Source of the DNA: Frigoribacterium sp. Leaf415
GTDB lineage: Bacteria > Actinomycetota > Actinomycetes > Actinomycetales > Microbacteriaceae
Length of the DNA: 64,000 nucleotides
Direction of reading: 5' to 3'
NCBI RefSeq assembly: GCF_001424645.1
Contig: NZ_LMQR01000001.1
Span: forward strand, 365,301 to 429,300
Positions 44,020 through 55,400 of this stretch are shown here, one piece after another. Positions within the stretch are counted from its first letter, which is position 1. Each line of letters opens with the position of its first letter. The translations under genes and the position numbers were made by a program. The notes beneath the pieces are model-generated. The model was not told the DNA's origin and made no database searches. It was given only the letters and a program-made list of their open reading frames with translations.

Positions 44020-44511
44020 TCAGGCGAGGCGGCGGGTCATGTACCGGAGGTCGAGCCACTCGCCGAACTTCGAGCCGACCTCGCGCAGCACGCCGGCGTC
44101 CTCGAAGCCGAGCGACGCGTGCAACCGCACCGACGCCTCGTTGCCCGCCTCGATCAGCGCCACCATGACGTGCAGGTCGTCCCGCGTCGCGCGCTCGATC
44201 AGCTCGGTCATCAGCGCGCGGCCGAGGCCCTTGCCCTGCTGCCCCGGTCGGACGTAGACCGAGTTCTCGCAGGTGTGCTGGTAGCCGTCCTTGGCGTGGA
44301 ACGGCCCGTAGCTGCCGTAGCCGACCACCTCGTCACCGTCCACCGCGACGATCGCGCTGCGCCGCGCCTCCTGATGGCCGGTGAGCCACTCGCGTCGACC
44401 CTCGAGGGTCGGGGTGACGTCGGTCCAGATGGCCTTCGAGTGCGCGACGGCGTCGGCGTGGATCTCGAGGACACCGGGCAGGTCGGCTTCGGTCGCGGTG
44501 CGGATTTCCAT
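44020..44511 (-). CDS. GNAT-family N-acetyltransferase, phosphinothricin-acetyltransferase-like
   Basis: The 163-residue protein matches the Pat/Bar-like GNAT group: MEIRTATEADLPGVLEIH, YGPFHAKDGYQHTCENSVYV, RPGQQGKGLGRALMTELIERA for acetyl-CoA binding and LHASLGFEDAGVLREVGSKFGEWLD. It may acetylate phosphinothricin, methionine sulfone or a similar amine; the true substrate is unknown. TAGGCT on the minus strand (44518-44523) lies six bases before the ATG. Confidence 0.88.
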   Translation of the reverse strand: MEIRTATEADLPGVLEIHADAVAHSKAIWTDVTPTLEGRREWLTGHQEARRSAIVAVDGDEVVGYGSYGPFHAKDGYQHTCENSVYVRPGQQGKGLGRALMTELIERATRDDLHVMVALIEAGNEASVRLHASLGFEDAGVLREVGSKFGEWLDLRYMTRRLA

Positions 44512-44594
44512 GCCGACAGCCTAGGAGGGGTGTCGCGGACGCCGCCAGCACGCCTCCCCGGTGCCTCGAAGGCTGCCGCCCTAGGCTGGCGGGC

Positions 44595-46760
44595 GTGTCG
44601 ACACGCATCTACATCACCTCTGCCGAAGGCCACACGGGCAAGTCCACGATCGCGCTGGGCGTGCTCGACACGCTCAGTCACGAGGTGGGCCGCGTGGGGG
44701 TGTTCCGACCCGTCGCCCGGTCGACCGACGAGCGCGACTACGTGCTCGAGCTGCTGCTCTCGCACGACAGCGTCGACCTCGCCTACGACGAGTGCGTCGG
44801 CGTCAGCTACGACGCCGTCCACGCCGACCCCGACGCCGCGCTCGCCACGATCGTCAGCCGCTTCGCCGCCGTCGAGCGGCAGTGCGACGCGGTGGTCGTG
44901 ATCGGCTCCGACTACACCGACGTCGGCAGCCCCACCGAGCTCTCGTACAACGCCCGCATCGCCGCCAACCTCGGCGCGCCCGTGCTGCTGGTGCTCGGCG
45001 GCCGCAGCGCCGACGGCCAGACCCGGCGGTCGGGTGCCGACATGCGCCAGGTCGCCGAGCTGACCACCGCCGAACTGCGCTCCGAGCACGCGAGCCTGCT
45101 GGCCGTCGTCGCGAACCGGGTCGACCCCGACCACCTCGACGAGGTCGTCGACGGCATCGGGCACGCCCTCGAGGCGTCGCCCACCGGTCGCGTCCCCATC
45201 TGGACGCTGCCCGAGGACCGGGTGCTCGTCGCCCCGACGATGCGCGCCGTGCTGCAGGCCACCGGAGCGACCCTGCTGCGCGGCGACGACGCCCTGCTCG
45301 ACCGCGAGGCGCTCGGGGTCGTCGTGGCCGCCATGTCCATGGAGAACGTGCTGCCGCGCCTGACCGAGGGGGCCGTCGTCGTCGTGCCGGGCGACCGATC
45401 GGACGTGCTCGTCGCCACCGTGCTCGCGCACGCCTCCGAGACCTTCCCGTCGCTCGCCGGCATCGTGCTCAACGGCGGGTTCGCCCTCGCCCCCCAGGTC
45501 GAGCGCCTGCTCGAGGGGCTCGACAGCCCCCTGCCGATCGCCACCACGAGCACCGGCACCTACGACACCGCCCTCGCCATCACCCAGACCCGAGGTCGAC
45601 TAGCCGCCGACTCGCCCCGCAAGTACGACCTCGCCCTCGCCCTCTTCGAGACGCACGTCGACGGGGCCGAACTGCTTCGCCTGCTGCAGGTCAGCCCGTC
45701 CGGCGTGGTCACCCCGCTCATGTTCGAGTACCAGCTGCTCGAGCGGGCCCGAGGGGCGCAGAAGCACATCGTCATGCCCGAGGGCGACGACGACCGCGTG
45801 CTCCGGGCCGCGTCGACCCTGCTGCAGCGCGGCGTCGCCGCCATCACGCTGCTCGGCGACGAGACGGCCATCCGCGCCCGGGGGGCCGAGCTCGGTCTCG
45901 ACCTCGCCACCGCCCGCGTGCTCGACCCGTTCGACCCCAGCCTGCAGGTGCTCTTCGCCACCGAGTACGCCAAGTTGCGGGCACACAAGGGCATCGCGGT
46001 CTCGCAGGCGATGGACACGGTCACCGACGTCTCGTACTTCGGCACCATGATGGTGAAGCTCGGCCTCGCCGACGGCATGGTGTCGGGCGCCAAGCACACC
46101 ACGGCGCACACGATCCGGCCGGCGTTCGAGGTCATCAAGACGCTGCCCGACGTCGGCGTCGTGTCGAGCGTGTTCCTCATGGCGCTCGCCGACCGGGTGC
46201 TGGTCTACGGCGACTGCGCCGTCATCCCCGACCCGACGGCCGAGCAGCTCGCCGACATCGCGATCTCGTCGGCGCAGACCGCGCAGCAGTTCGGCATCGA
46301 GCCGCGCGTCGCGATGCTGAGCTACAGCACGGGCGACAGCGGCTCCGGTGCCGACGTCGAGAAGGTCCGCGCCGCCACGGCCCTCGTCCGCGAACGCCGA
46401 CCCGACCTGCTCGTCGAGGGGCCGATCCAGTACGACGCCGCGGCCGACCCGACCGTGGCCGCCGCCAAGATGCCCGAGTCCGAGGTCGCCGGTCGGGCGA
46501 CGGTGTTCATCTTCCCCGACCTCAACACGGGCAACAACACCTACAAGGCCGTGCAGCGCAGTGCGGGCGCCGTCGCGATCGGTCCGATCCTGCAGGGCCT
46601 CCGCAAACCGATCAACGACCTGTCGCGCGGGGCGCTCGTCGGCGACATCGTCAACACCGTCGCCATCACCGCCATCCAGGCCGGCACGCAGGCCGCCGCG
46701 GCCGAGGCCACCGCCACCTCCACCAGCACCGCCACCAGCACCGAAGGAGCCTCCTCGTGA
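44595..46760 (+). CDS. pta: phosphate acetyltransferase, long form
   Basis: The 721-residue enzyme converts acetyl-CoA and phosphate to acetyl phosphate. An N-terminal P-loop-like BioD/CobB domain (about residues 1-210; ITSAEGHTGKSTIALGVL) is followed by DRTGG (about 215-330) and the catalytic C-terminal PTA domain (about 375-700; IVMPEGDDDRVLRAA, SGAKHTTAHTIRPAFEVIK, FPDLNTGNNTYKAVQRSAGA). GTG 44595 lies seven bases after TAGGCT, giving a leaderless mRNA. The end overlaps ackA by GTGA. The C-terminal 25 residues are Ala/Thr/Ser-rich and disordered. Confidence 0.95.
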   Translation: MSTRIYITSAEGHTGKSTIALGVLDTLSHEVGRVGVFRPVARSTDERDYVLELLLSHDSVDLAYDECVGVSYDAVHADPDAALATIVSRFAAVERQCDAVVVIGSDYTDVGSPTELSYNARIAANLGAPVLLVLGGRSADGQTRRSGADMRQVAELTTAELRSEHASLLAVVANRVDPDHLDEVVDGIGHALEASPTGRVPIWTLPEDRVLVAPTMRAVLQATGATLLRGDDALLDREALGVVVAAMSMENVLPRLTEGAVVVVPGDRSDVLVATVLAHASETFPSLAGIVLNGGFALAPQVERLLEGLDSPLPIATTSTGTYDTALAITQTRGRLAADSPRKYDLALALFETHVDGAELLRLLQVSPSGVVTPLMFEYQLLERARGAQKHIVMPEGDDDRVLRAASTLLQRGVAAITLLGDETAIRARGAELGLDLATARVLDPFDPSLQVLFATEYAKLRAHKGIAVSQAMDTVTDVSYFGTMMVKLGLADGMVSGAKHTTAHTIRPAFEVIKTLPDVGVVSSVFLMALADRVLVYGDCAVIPDPTAEQLADIAISSAQTAQQFGIEPRVAMLSYSTGDSGSGADVEKVRAATALVRERRPDLLVEGPIQYDAAADPTVAAAKMPESEVAGRATVFIFPDLNTGNNTYKAVQRSAGAVAIGPILQGLRKPINDLSRGALVGDIVNTVAITAIQAGTQAAAAEATATSTSTATSTEGASS

Positions 46761-47950
46761 GCACCGTCCTCGTCGTCAACTCCGGCTCGTCGTCGTTCAA
46801 GTACCAGCTGATCGAGCTCGAGGGGGAGCGCACGCTCGCCAGCGGCCTCGTCGAGCGCATCGGCGAGGCGGTCGGATCGACCCGCCACCGCAACGAGGTC
46901 ACCGGCGACGAGACCCGCAACGACACGCAACCGATCGCCGACCACGCCGCAGGCTTCGCCGCGATGCTGACCGCCTTCGACGCGCACGGTCCGTCGTTCG
47001 CCGAGTACCCGCCCGTCGCGGTCGGCCACCGCGTCGTCCACGGCGGAGAAGAGTTCGACCGCGCCACTGTGGTCACGGCCGACGTCGAGAAGGCCATCGA
47101 GCGTCTGTCGGCCCTCGCCCCGCTGCACAACCCGGCCAACCTGCAGGGCATCCGCGCGGCGAAGGAAGCCTTCCCCGACGTGCCCCACGTCGCGGTCTTC
47201 GACACGGCGTTCCACCAGACGCTCGCCCCCGCGGCCTACACGTACGCGATCGACGCCGAGCTGGCGACGAAGCACCACGTCCGCCGTTTCGGGTTCCACG
47301 GCACGTCGCACAAGTACGTCAGCGAGAAGACCGCCGAGTTCCTCGGCCGCCCCCTCGCCGAACTGAAGACCATCGTGCTGCACCTCGGCAACGGTGCCTC
47401 GGCCGCCGCGATCGACGGCGGCCGGTCGATCGACACGAGCATGGGCATGACGCCCCTCGAGGGGCTCGTCATGGGCACGCGCTCGGGCGACATCGACCCC
47501 GCCGCCGTCTTCCACCTGCACCGCGAGGCCGGTCTCGACTTCGCCGAGCTCGAGACGCTGCTCAACAAGGGGAGCGGGCTGCTCGGCCTGACCGGCAGCG
47601 GCGACATGCGCGACGTGCAAGACAGCGCCTCCCGCGGCGACGCGGTCTCCGAGGCGGCGCTCGCCGTCTACCGGCACCGCCTGCGGCATTACATCGGTGC
47701 CTACGTCGCCCAGCTCGGCGGTCTCGACGCCGTGGTCTTCACGGCGGGTGTGGGGGAGAACAACGCCCTGCTGCGTCGGCGCACGTTGATTGGCCTCGAG
47801 TTCTTCGGCATCCACGTCGACGACGACCGCAACGAGCTCGCCTCCCGCGACGCGCGCTACATCTCGCCCGAGGGCTCGAAGGTCTCCGTCCTCGTCGTCC
47901 CGACGAACGAAGAACTCGAGATCGCCCGGCAAGCCGCCGCCGTCAGCTGA
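46757..47950 (+). CDS. ackA: acetate kinase
   Basis: The 397-residue enzyme transfers phosphate from acetyl phosphate to ADP. Motifs: VVNSGSSSFKYQL at the N-terminus, HRVVHGGE, FDTAFHQTL, RRFGFHGTSHKYVSEK, LHLGNGASAAAIDGGRSIDTSMG and FTAGVGENNALLR. With the coupled pta gene it forms the usual Pta-AckA route between acetyl-CoA and acetate. It starts with GTG overlapping the pta stop. Two GC-rich stems follow the stop. Confidence 0.97.
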   Translation: MSTVLVVNSGSSSFKYQLIELEGERTLASGLVERIGEAVGSTRHRNEVTGDETRNDTQPIADHAAGFAAMLTAFDAHGPSFAEYPPVAVGHRVVHGGEEFDRATVVTADVEKAIERLSALAPLHNPANLQGIRAAKEAFPDVPHVAVFDTAFHQTLAPAAYTYAIDAELATKHHVRRFGFHGTSHKYVSEKTAEFLGRPLAELKTIVLHLGNGASAAAIDGGRSIDTSMGMTPLEGLVMGTRSGDIDPAAVFHLHREAGLDFAELETLLNKGSGLLGLTGSGDMRDVQDSASRGDAVSEAALAVYRHRLRHYIGAYVAQLGGLDAVVFTAGVGENNALLRRRTLIGLEFFGIHVDDDRNELASRDARYISPEGSKVSVLVVPTNEELEIARQAAAVS

Positions 47951-47956
47951 GACGTC

Positions 47957-48029
47957 GGGCCGGGTGGACGACCCGGCCGCCCCGACGACGCGAGAAAGCC
48001 CCGGTGCGCAGGTCGCGCCTCCGGGGCTC
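47957..48029 (+). terminator. two hairpins after ackA
   Basis: The first stem is CCGGGT/ACCCGG with outer GTCGG/CCGAC (about 47954-47986). The second is AGCCCCGG (47997-48004) / CCGGGGCT (48021-48028), followed by CTCG. Confidence 0.6.
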
Positions 48030-48083
48030 TCGTGTGTCGGTCTGCGGCCTCGGGGCCGTCGGAGGACGACCAGGAGGCGCGGG

Positions 48084-48764
48084 TCAGTACTTGATGGTCG
48101 CCAGCGCGTCCGAGACGGGGACGTCACCCGAGACGGCCTCGAACTGCGTCTTGACGGCGGTGCCCTCGATCAGCGCGGCAGCGATGATCTCGGCCACGTC
48201 GGCGCGCGGGATGCTGCCACGCTCGACCGTCGTGCCGACCGTGACCTGGCCGGTGCCGGCGTCGTCGGTCAGGCCACCGGGACGGACGATCGTCCAGTCC
48301 AGGCCTTCACGACGGCGCAGGTCGGCGTCGGCCTCGCTCTTCGCGCGCATGTACACCTGGTACACGTCGTCGTCGTTCGCGGCGGGGAGCTCGGCGCGGG
48401 CCGGGTCGAAGTCGTCCGTGCCGATGGCCGAGACCATCACGTAGCGCGTGACGCCCGCCTTCTCGGCGGCGTCGGCCAGCAGAACGGCCCCGTCGCGGTC
48501 GATGGTCAGCTTGCGCTCGGCGCCGCTGCTGCCGCCACCACCCGCGGCGAAGACGACGGCGTCGGCTCCGTCGAGGTGGCCGGCGAGCGTGTCGACGTCG
48601 GTCTTCTCGAGGTCGAGGACGAGGGCACGGGCCCCCGCGGTCTCGAGGTCGGCGGTGTGGTCGGGGTTGCGGACGATGCCGACGGGGTCGTGCCCGGCGT
48701 CGGCGAGTCGGCGTTCGAGGAGCTGGGCGATCTTGCCGTGTCCTCCGGCGATGACGATTCTCAT
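48084..48764 (-). CDS. NAD(P)-binding protein, SDR-like (NmrA/YwnB type)
   Basis: The 226-residue protein has a Rossmann start (MRIVIAGGHGKIAQLLERRLAD), VFAAGGGGSSGAERKLTIDRDGA, YVMVSAIGTDDFD and DWTIVRPGGLTDD, typical of atypical short-chain dehydrogenases with an NAD(P)H-binding domain. Many of these act as redox sensors or epimerase-like enzymes. ATG 48764 is chosen because GGGGG lies directly upstream. The stop is followed by a copy of the dispersed motif (CCCGCGCCTCCTGG on the minus strand). Confidence 0.88.
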   Translation of the reverse strand: MRIVIAGGHGKIAQLLERRLADAGHDPVGIVRNPDHTADLETAGARALVLDLEKTDVDTLAGHLDGADAVVFAAGGGGSSGAERKLTIDRDGAVLLADAAEKAGVTRYVMVSAIGTDDFDPARAELPAANDDDVYQVYMRAKSEADADLRRREGLDWTIVRPGGLTDDAGTGQVTVGTTVERGSIPRADVAEIIAAALIEGTAVKTQFEAVSGDVPVSDALATIKY

Positions 48765-48809
48765 GCCCCCAGGCAACACCCCGGGTCGCGGCGACCACTC
48801 AGTTGCCGC

Positions 48810-48815
48810 TAAACT
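48810..48815 (+). promoter_or_regulatory. -10 box of the SRP RNA gene
   Basis: TAAACT lies six bases before the predicted 5' end of the SRP RNA at 48822. Confidence 0.5.
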
Positions 48816-48820
48816 CGTCG

Positions 48821-48910
48821 AGGCTCCTCACGTGGCGTCATCCAGGCCAACTCCCCCAGGGCAGAAATGCAGCAAGGGTAACCGGGCTCTGGCGGGTGCG
48901 TGAGGGGTCA
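48821..48910 (+). ncRNA. ffs: small signal recognition particle RNA (4.5S type)
   Basis: The RNA of about 90 nt folds as one long hairpin: GGCTCCTCACG at the 5' end pairs with CGTGAGGGGTC at the 3' end, and the Ffh-binding apical part reads CAGGGCAGAAATGCAGCAAGGG with the symmetric loops of SRP domain IV. It partners Ffh to target nascent membrane proteins. It is followed by TCTTCTTTTAA, a probable end signal. In many bacteria it lies just upstream of dnaX; here it is 9.7 kb away. Confidence 0.93.
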
Positions 48911-48921
48911 TCTTCTTTTAA

Positions 48922-49080
48922 CGCGCCGCCGCCCCTGCGGCGCTTCGGCGCGGCGTCGTGCGTGGTGCGTCGGGTGTGGCCGCTTGCGTTCTGTGGGTGG
49001 CGCGCCGCCGCCCCTGCGGCGCTTCGGCGCGGCGTCGTGCGTCGGGTGTGGCCGCTCGCGTTCTCTGGGTGGTGCGCCGC
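48922..49080. repeat. two to three direct repeats of about 79 bp behind ffs
   Basis: The segment starting CGCGCCGCCGCCCCTGCGGC occurs at 48922 and again at 49001; a partial third begins near 49073 (TGCGCCGCCCCTCC). Each unit contains a palindromic GC-rich core and the phrase TCGGGTGTGGCCGC(T/C)(T/C)GCG. Confidence 0.85.
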
Positions 49081-49483
49081 CCCTCCTCCCGTCTTCGTCG
49101 CCGTGTCCCCCCTTCGTGGGGGTGCGCGATCCGGGTGATCCCCGTCTATGCTCGGCAGCACGACGAGACCGAACCAGCTCGTCGGGAGCGATCAACCACC
49201 GCTCCGGCCGCACCCCTCACCACGGTGCGACCACGCGCGACGGCGCCGTCGCACCCGCACCACACGATCAGGATCAGGACCGATGAGCCCTTCACCACGG
49301 CACGTCAGCAGCACCCGCACCAGGCGAACGAGCCCGCGCACCGCGCGGTAGTCCCGTTCGCCTCGTCGTCGTCCCCGGGCGTCGGCACCGCGGCTCACAA
49401 CAGAACAGCAGCACCTCCTGCCTCACCAGCGGGAGTTCTTCGGATCAGGCGGCGGGCTCGTCCCGTCAGGAAGAGGCACACCC
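49081..49483 (+). promoter_or_regulatory. upstream region and long leader of the giant surface protein gene
   Basis: About 400 bases have no supported gene. TATGCT at 49147-49152 may be a -10 box, which would give a leader of about 330 nt. AGGAAGAGG (49468-49476) is a good ribosome binding site for ATG 49484. Confidence 0.4.
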
Positions 49484-52400
49484 ATGCGAAGCCAGGCGAT
49501 CGAGCGTCCCCGGCGCTCCCACGCGTCCCGCGCACTGAAGGCGACGGCCGCGGCCGTCGTCGCGGCGGTGGTCGGCGCGCTCGTCGTCGTCGTCCCCGCC
49601 CAGGCGGCCACGACCGACCGTAGCGAGGCCGAGGCCTCGCTGGTCGGCGGCTCGGGCATCGTCTCGCTCGACCAGGTCGCCGCCCTCGGCGGGGCCTACT
49701 CGGCCTTCGGCACGACGCAGAACCCGCCGACGTCGGTCAACCCCCTGAACCTCACCGTGGTGAACGCCCTCTCGGTCGGCCTCGGCAACGGCTTCCGCCT
49801 GCTGGGCGCGAACGGACTGCTGCAGCTCGGCGTCGACGGTCAGTACGCGAGCGCCACCGCGACGGGCGCCACCGCCTCGGCCGGCCTGATCGGTGCCGAC
49901 GGTTCGATCGCCGCGGGCAGCGGGACCCCCGGTGCCGGCGCCACGCTGAACCTGCAGCCCCTGCTGGCGTCGGTGCCCGCGACCAACGGCGTCCTCTCCG
50001 ACGTCCGGCTCGGCCTCGGCTCCCTCTCGTCCCAGATCAGCCAGCAGCGCGGAGCCACCGCGGGGACGCCGACGACGGCCTATCAGGTCGCCGGTGCGCG
50101 CTACACGATGACGAGCCCGGCCGTCCAGGGCGTGACCACGTCGCTCCGCGGCACGGTGACCGGGCTCGGATCGACGGTCAACGCAGTCGCCGGCAGCGGT
50201 GCCGTGACCGGACTCGCCACCTCGATCACCGCACCGCTCACCACCGCCGTGAACGGGCTGCCCCTCGGGGGAGCGGTGACCCTCGGTCAGCCGGTCGTCG
50301 GGGTGACGGCGACCGTCGACCTCGACTCGACGATCACGACCGAACTCGCGAGGCCCCTGACCTCGGGCCCGGTGACCATCACGCCGAGCACGGGTCAGAT
50401 CGTCATCGACTTCGGCGCCCTCAACGGCCTGCCCGCGAACAGCGACCTCCTGAGTCCCGCGACGATCACGGCCATCACGAACGGCGTCACCGACATCCTG
50501 CAGAACCAGCTGCCGACGAACCTGGTGGCTGCGGCGAACGCCGCCGTCCGGTCCACCGCGGCGACCGTCGACCTCCGTGTCGGTCTCGGCATCGACCTCG
50601 GTCTCACCACGGTGAACGAGACGCTCACGACCCGCACGGTGACGACGATCGGCCAGCTGCTCGACGGCACCACCCCGGCGACCGCCACGACCGTCACCGG
50701 ATCGGGTCTCGTCGGTGCGCTCGGCGCCACCGTCCTCCGCAACGCGCTCCTCCCCGTCGTCGGCACCCTGCTCGGCTCCGTGGGCGGCCTCTACTCGCCC
50801 CTCGTGGACGGCACGGCGCTCGCCGCGACGAGGACGACCCTGCGCACCACGACCGCCGCCGTCGTCACGACCCTCGCCCCGCTCACCACGCTGCTGAACC
50901 AGCTCGTCCGCGTCACGATCAACGCCCAGGACGGCGTCGGCTTCCGCGACGGCCGGGGCACCGACGCGGGCTCGAGCTCCGTCCACGCGGTCAGCCTCTC
51001 GGTCCTGCCGCTCGTGAACGCGTCCCGGGTCGACCTCGCCACCTCCACCGTCCGGGCCGCGGCCCTCGCCCCCCTGAGCATCGCCACGCCCACCGCCGGT
51101 CAGGTGTTCGTCGTGCCCGACGCTCCCGGAGCCACCCGCAGCATCGCGCTGACCGGTGCCGGCGAACCCGGCGCCACCGTCAGCGTCGACCTCGGCGCCG
51201 GTCTCACGGGCACCGGCACGGTGGCCGCGGACGGCAGCTGGAGCGTGACCGTCGCGAACGTGCCCGCGGGGGCGTACAGCGCCTCCGTGACCCAGGCCCT
51301 CGGCACCGCGACCACCGGCCCGGTCACGCGCGACTTCACCGTCGTCACCCAGCAGCCCCTCGTCGTCACCGCGCCCACCGCCGGACGCGTCTTCACCGTC
51401 CTCGACGCCGACTCCACGACCCCCGTGATCGTCTCGGGCACCGCCACCCCCACGGCCACCGTCGCCGTCGACCTGGGCGGCGGCCGCACGGCCACCGCGC
51501 TCGTCGCCTCGGACGGCACCTGGACGACGACCGTCCCGGACGTGCCCGTCGGTGGTTACACCGCGTCCGTGACGCAGGCCATCGGTGGCGACGTCTCCGC
51601 CGCCGTGACGCGGGCCTTCAGCGTCGTCGCCGGCGCGGGCCTCACGATCACGAGCCCGACCTCCGGCACGCAGTACCGTCTGCCCGGCGCCGACTCGACC
51701 CGTGACGTCACCGTCTCGGGCACCGGTCAGGCCGATGCCCCCGTCGCCGTCTCGCTCGGCGGCGGCCGCGACCTCACCGCGACGGTCGCCGCCAACGGCA
51801 CCTGGTCCGTGACCTTCCCGGCCCTGCCGGTCGCCGCCTACACGGCGACCGCGACGCAGACGGTAGGAGGCGCGGTGTCCGCCCCGCAGACCACCGACTT
51901 CACCCTCGTGGCCGCGACCGGCGTGACGATCTCGACGCCTGCGCCCGGTGCGACCCTCGCGGTCGCCGACGCCACCTCGACCACCCCGGTCACGGTGACG
52001 GGAGCCGCCGAGCCGAACGCCCCCGTCCGGGTCGACCTGGGTGACGGCTACGTGGCCACGACGACGGCCGACGGAACGGGCGCCTGGTCGGCGACCGTCT
52101 CGTCCGTGCCCGTCGGGACCCGGACGATCAGCGTCACGCAGACGGTCGCCGGCGTCGTCTCGGTGCCGGTCACGCAGCCGCTGACGGTCGCGGCCGGTGC
52201 GCCGCTCGTCATCGACGCCCCGGCCGAGGGCACCACGGTGCGCGTGGCCGACAGCGCCTCCTTGTCGACCCTGACCGTCTCGGGCACCGCGCAGGCCGGC
52301 GCCGACGTCCGCGTCGACCTCGGTGACGGCCTCACCGGCCGGGTCACGGCGGACGCCACGACCGGCGCCTGGTCGGTGGACGTCGCCGGCGTGCCCGTCG

Positions 52401-55400
52401 GTCAGCGCACGATCTCGGCGACGCAGACCGTCGGTGGCACCGTGTCGCCTGCACAGACGCGCGTCGTGACGATCGTCGCCGGGACCCCGGTCGCCATCTC
52501 GACGCCGGCCCCCGGGGCCACGATCCCGATCGTCGGCGGCACCACGGCCGACGTGACCGTCACCGGCACGGCCGACCCGGGGGCGACCGTCACGGTCGGC
52601 CTCGGCGCCGGATTCGAGGTGCCGGCCACGGTCGACCCCGCCACGGGCGCCTGGACCGCCGTCATCCCCGACGTCCCCGCCGGTGTCCGCACGCTCGGTG
52701 CGACGCAGACCCTCGGCGGAACCACCTCCGCCCCGGTGACCCAGCCGCTGACGATCGCGCAGGGCACGCCCCTGGCCGTCACGGCACCGCTCGACGGCGC
52801 CGAGTACTTCGTCCCGGGACCGCAGGACACGACGCCCGTCGTCGTCTCGGGCACGGGCCAGGTCGGGGCGACCGTCGCGGTCGACCTCGGCGACGGGCTC
52901 GTCGGCCAGGTGGTCGTCCCGGCCTCCGGCCAGTGGTCCGTCACCGTCGCCGGCGTCCCGGTCGGTCCGCACACGGTCTCGGTGACCCAGAGCGTCAACG
53001 GCTCCACCTCGGACGCCCTCACGCGGGACATCCAGGTCAGCGTCGGTGGCGACGTCGTCATCACGGCGCCCGTCCCCGGCACCCAGCTGGTCGTCGCCGA
53101 CGACCAGGGGACCACTCCGGTCATCATCGCGGGCACCGGCGTGGCCGGTCTGCCCGTCACCGTCACGGTGGACGGCGTCGACCAGGCCCCGGTCGCCACC
53201 GACCCGCAGGGCGCCTGGTCCCTCGTCCTGACCGGGGTCGCCGTCGGCGACCACGTCGTGGGCGCGAGCCAGCAGCAGGGCCCCGACCTCCTCGAGGCCG
53301 AGCCGACGGACTTCTCCGTGGTCTCGGCCGAGGCCGACCTCACCATCACCGCACCCGGTGACGGCGACGTCATCACGGTCGCCGGCGCCGGCAGCACCAC
53401 CGCCGTCGTCGTGACCGGCACGGCCTACCCCGGTGCATCCGTCGAGGTCACGCTGGCCGGCGTGAGCACCCCGACGACCGCCGGGCCCGACGGGCTCTGG
53501 ACCGTCACGGTCCCTGGCGTCCCCGTCGGTGACCAGGTCGCCTCCGCGACCCAGACGATCGGCGGCACGACGACCACCGAGCCCGTGACCCGGGCCTTCG
53601 AGGTCGTCTCCGGGGCGGACGTGGTCATCACGACTCCCGCCGGCGACATCAGCTACGTCGTCGCCTCTCCCGCGGCGACCCAGGACGTCCCGGTCGCCGG
53701 GACGGCCCAGGCGGGCGCGCGGATCACCGTGACCCTCGACGGCGTCGAGGTCGGCAGCACCCTCGCCGACCCCACGACGGGCGCCTGGGGGATCACCCTC
53801 GTCGGCGTCGGCGTCGGCGAGCGGGTCCTCGGGGCCTCTCAGACGGTGCGGGACACCGTCCAGCAGGCCGACACGCGCGTCGTGACCATCGACCCGGCCG
53901 CCCCGCTCACCATCGTGGCCCCGGCCGACGGCGTCCCGATCGTCCTCGCCGACCCGGCCTCGACCACGACGCTCGTCGTGTCGGGCCAGGCCGAGCCGGG
54001 CGCGGTCGTCCGCGTCGACCTCGGTGACGGTTTCACCGACACGGTCACGGCCGGCACCACGACCGGCGCCTGGTCGATCTCGTTCGACGACGTCCCCGTC
54101 GGCACGCGGACGATCGTGGCGACCCAGACGGTCGGCACCTCGGTCTCGGCCCCCGAGACGCGGGTGGTGCAGATCCTCGCCGGTGACCCCCTCGTCGTCG
54201 TCGCTCCCGCCGACGGTTCCGTCGTCGACGTGGCCGGACCGGACGTCGTCTCGACGGTGACGGTCTCGGGCACCGCGGCCGCGGGCGCCACCGTCGACGT
54301 GGTCCTGGACCCCGCGACCGGTGCCGACCTCGTCGCGACCGTCGTGGCGGACCCCACCACCGGCGCCTGGTCGGTCGACGTGGCCGGCGTGCCCGTCGGT
54401 GCGGTCGACCTGTCGGCGACGCAGAGCATCGGCGGGACCACCTCGCCGGCTCAGGAGAGCTCGTTCGAGGTCCGCGCGGCCGCCCCGGTCGTCATCGTCG
54501 ACCCGGACGACTCCGTCTTCACCGTGCTCGACCCGGCCGGCACCCTCGACGTCCCCGTCTCGGGTACGGCGTCACCGGGTGCCGAGGTCTCCGTCCGGCT
54601 GAACGGGGGAGCGGCCGTCACCACGACCGCGGACCCCGCCTCGGGTGACTGGTCCGTCGTCTTCGCCGACCTGCCCGTCGCCACCTACCAGGTGACGGCG
54701 TCGCAGGCCGTGGCCGGCACGACCTCGACCCCGGTCCTGGCGGCCGTCGAGATCGTCGTCGGCGACGAGCTGACCGTGCTGCAGCCCACGCCCGGTGCCG
54801 TCGTGACGGTCGCCGACGCGAACGCCTCGACCGCCGTCACGGTCAGCGGCACGGCCGAGCCGGGGGCGACCGTCCGCGTCGACCTCGGCGACGACCTCGT
54901 GGCCTCGACGATCGCCGACCCGACCACCGGCGCCTGGAGCGTCGTCGTGGCAGGCGTCACGGTCGGAGAGCGCACGCTCACCGCCACCCAGGCGCTCGGC
55001 ACCTCGGTGTCGCCCGCCGTCACCCAGCCCCTCTCGGTGGTCCCCGCCGCCGCGGTCGTCATCGAGGCCCCCGCCGTCGGGACCGTCGTGGCGGTGGCCA
55101 CGCCGGACGCGACGACCGACCTGGTCGTCTCGGGCACGGCCGAGCCGGGCGCCTCGATCGGCGTCGACCTCGGCGACGGCCTGACCGCCACGACCACGGC
55201 CGACGGCACGACCGGCGCGTGGAGCGTCACCGTGCCGGGAGTCCCCGTCGGCGACCGCACCATCGCGGTCACCCAGACCGTCGACGGCTCGACCTCGACC
55301 CCGGTCACGCGGGACGTGTCGATCGTCGTGGCCCCCGCCGCGCCCGCGATCGTCACCCCGACCCCGGGTGCGACGGTCTCCCTGCTCGACCCGGCCGGCA

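Noticed and set aside
49466..53254. 1,262-residue open frame on the minus strand
   Set aside because: Antisense shadow of the repetitive surface gene: composition is Arg/Gly/Asp-rich with no domain, and such frames arise from GC-rich codon bias. The same holds for 54572-58546.
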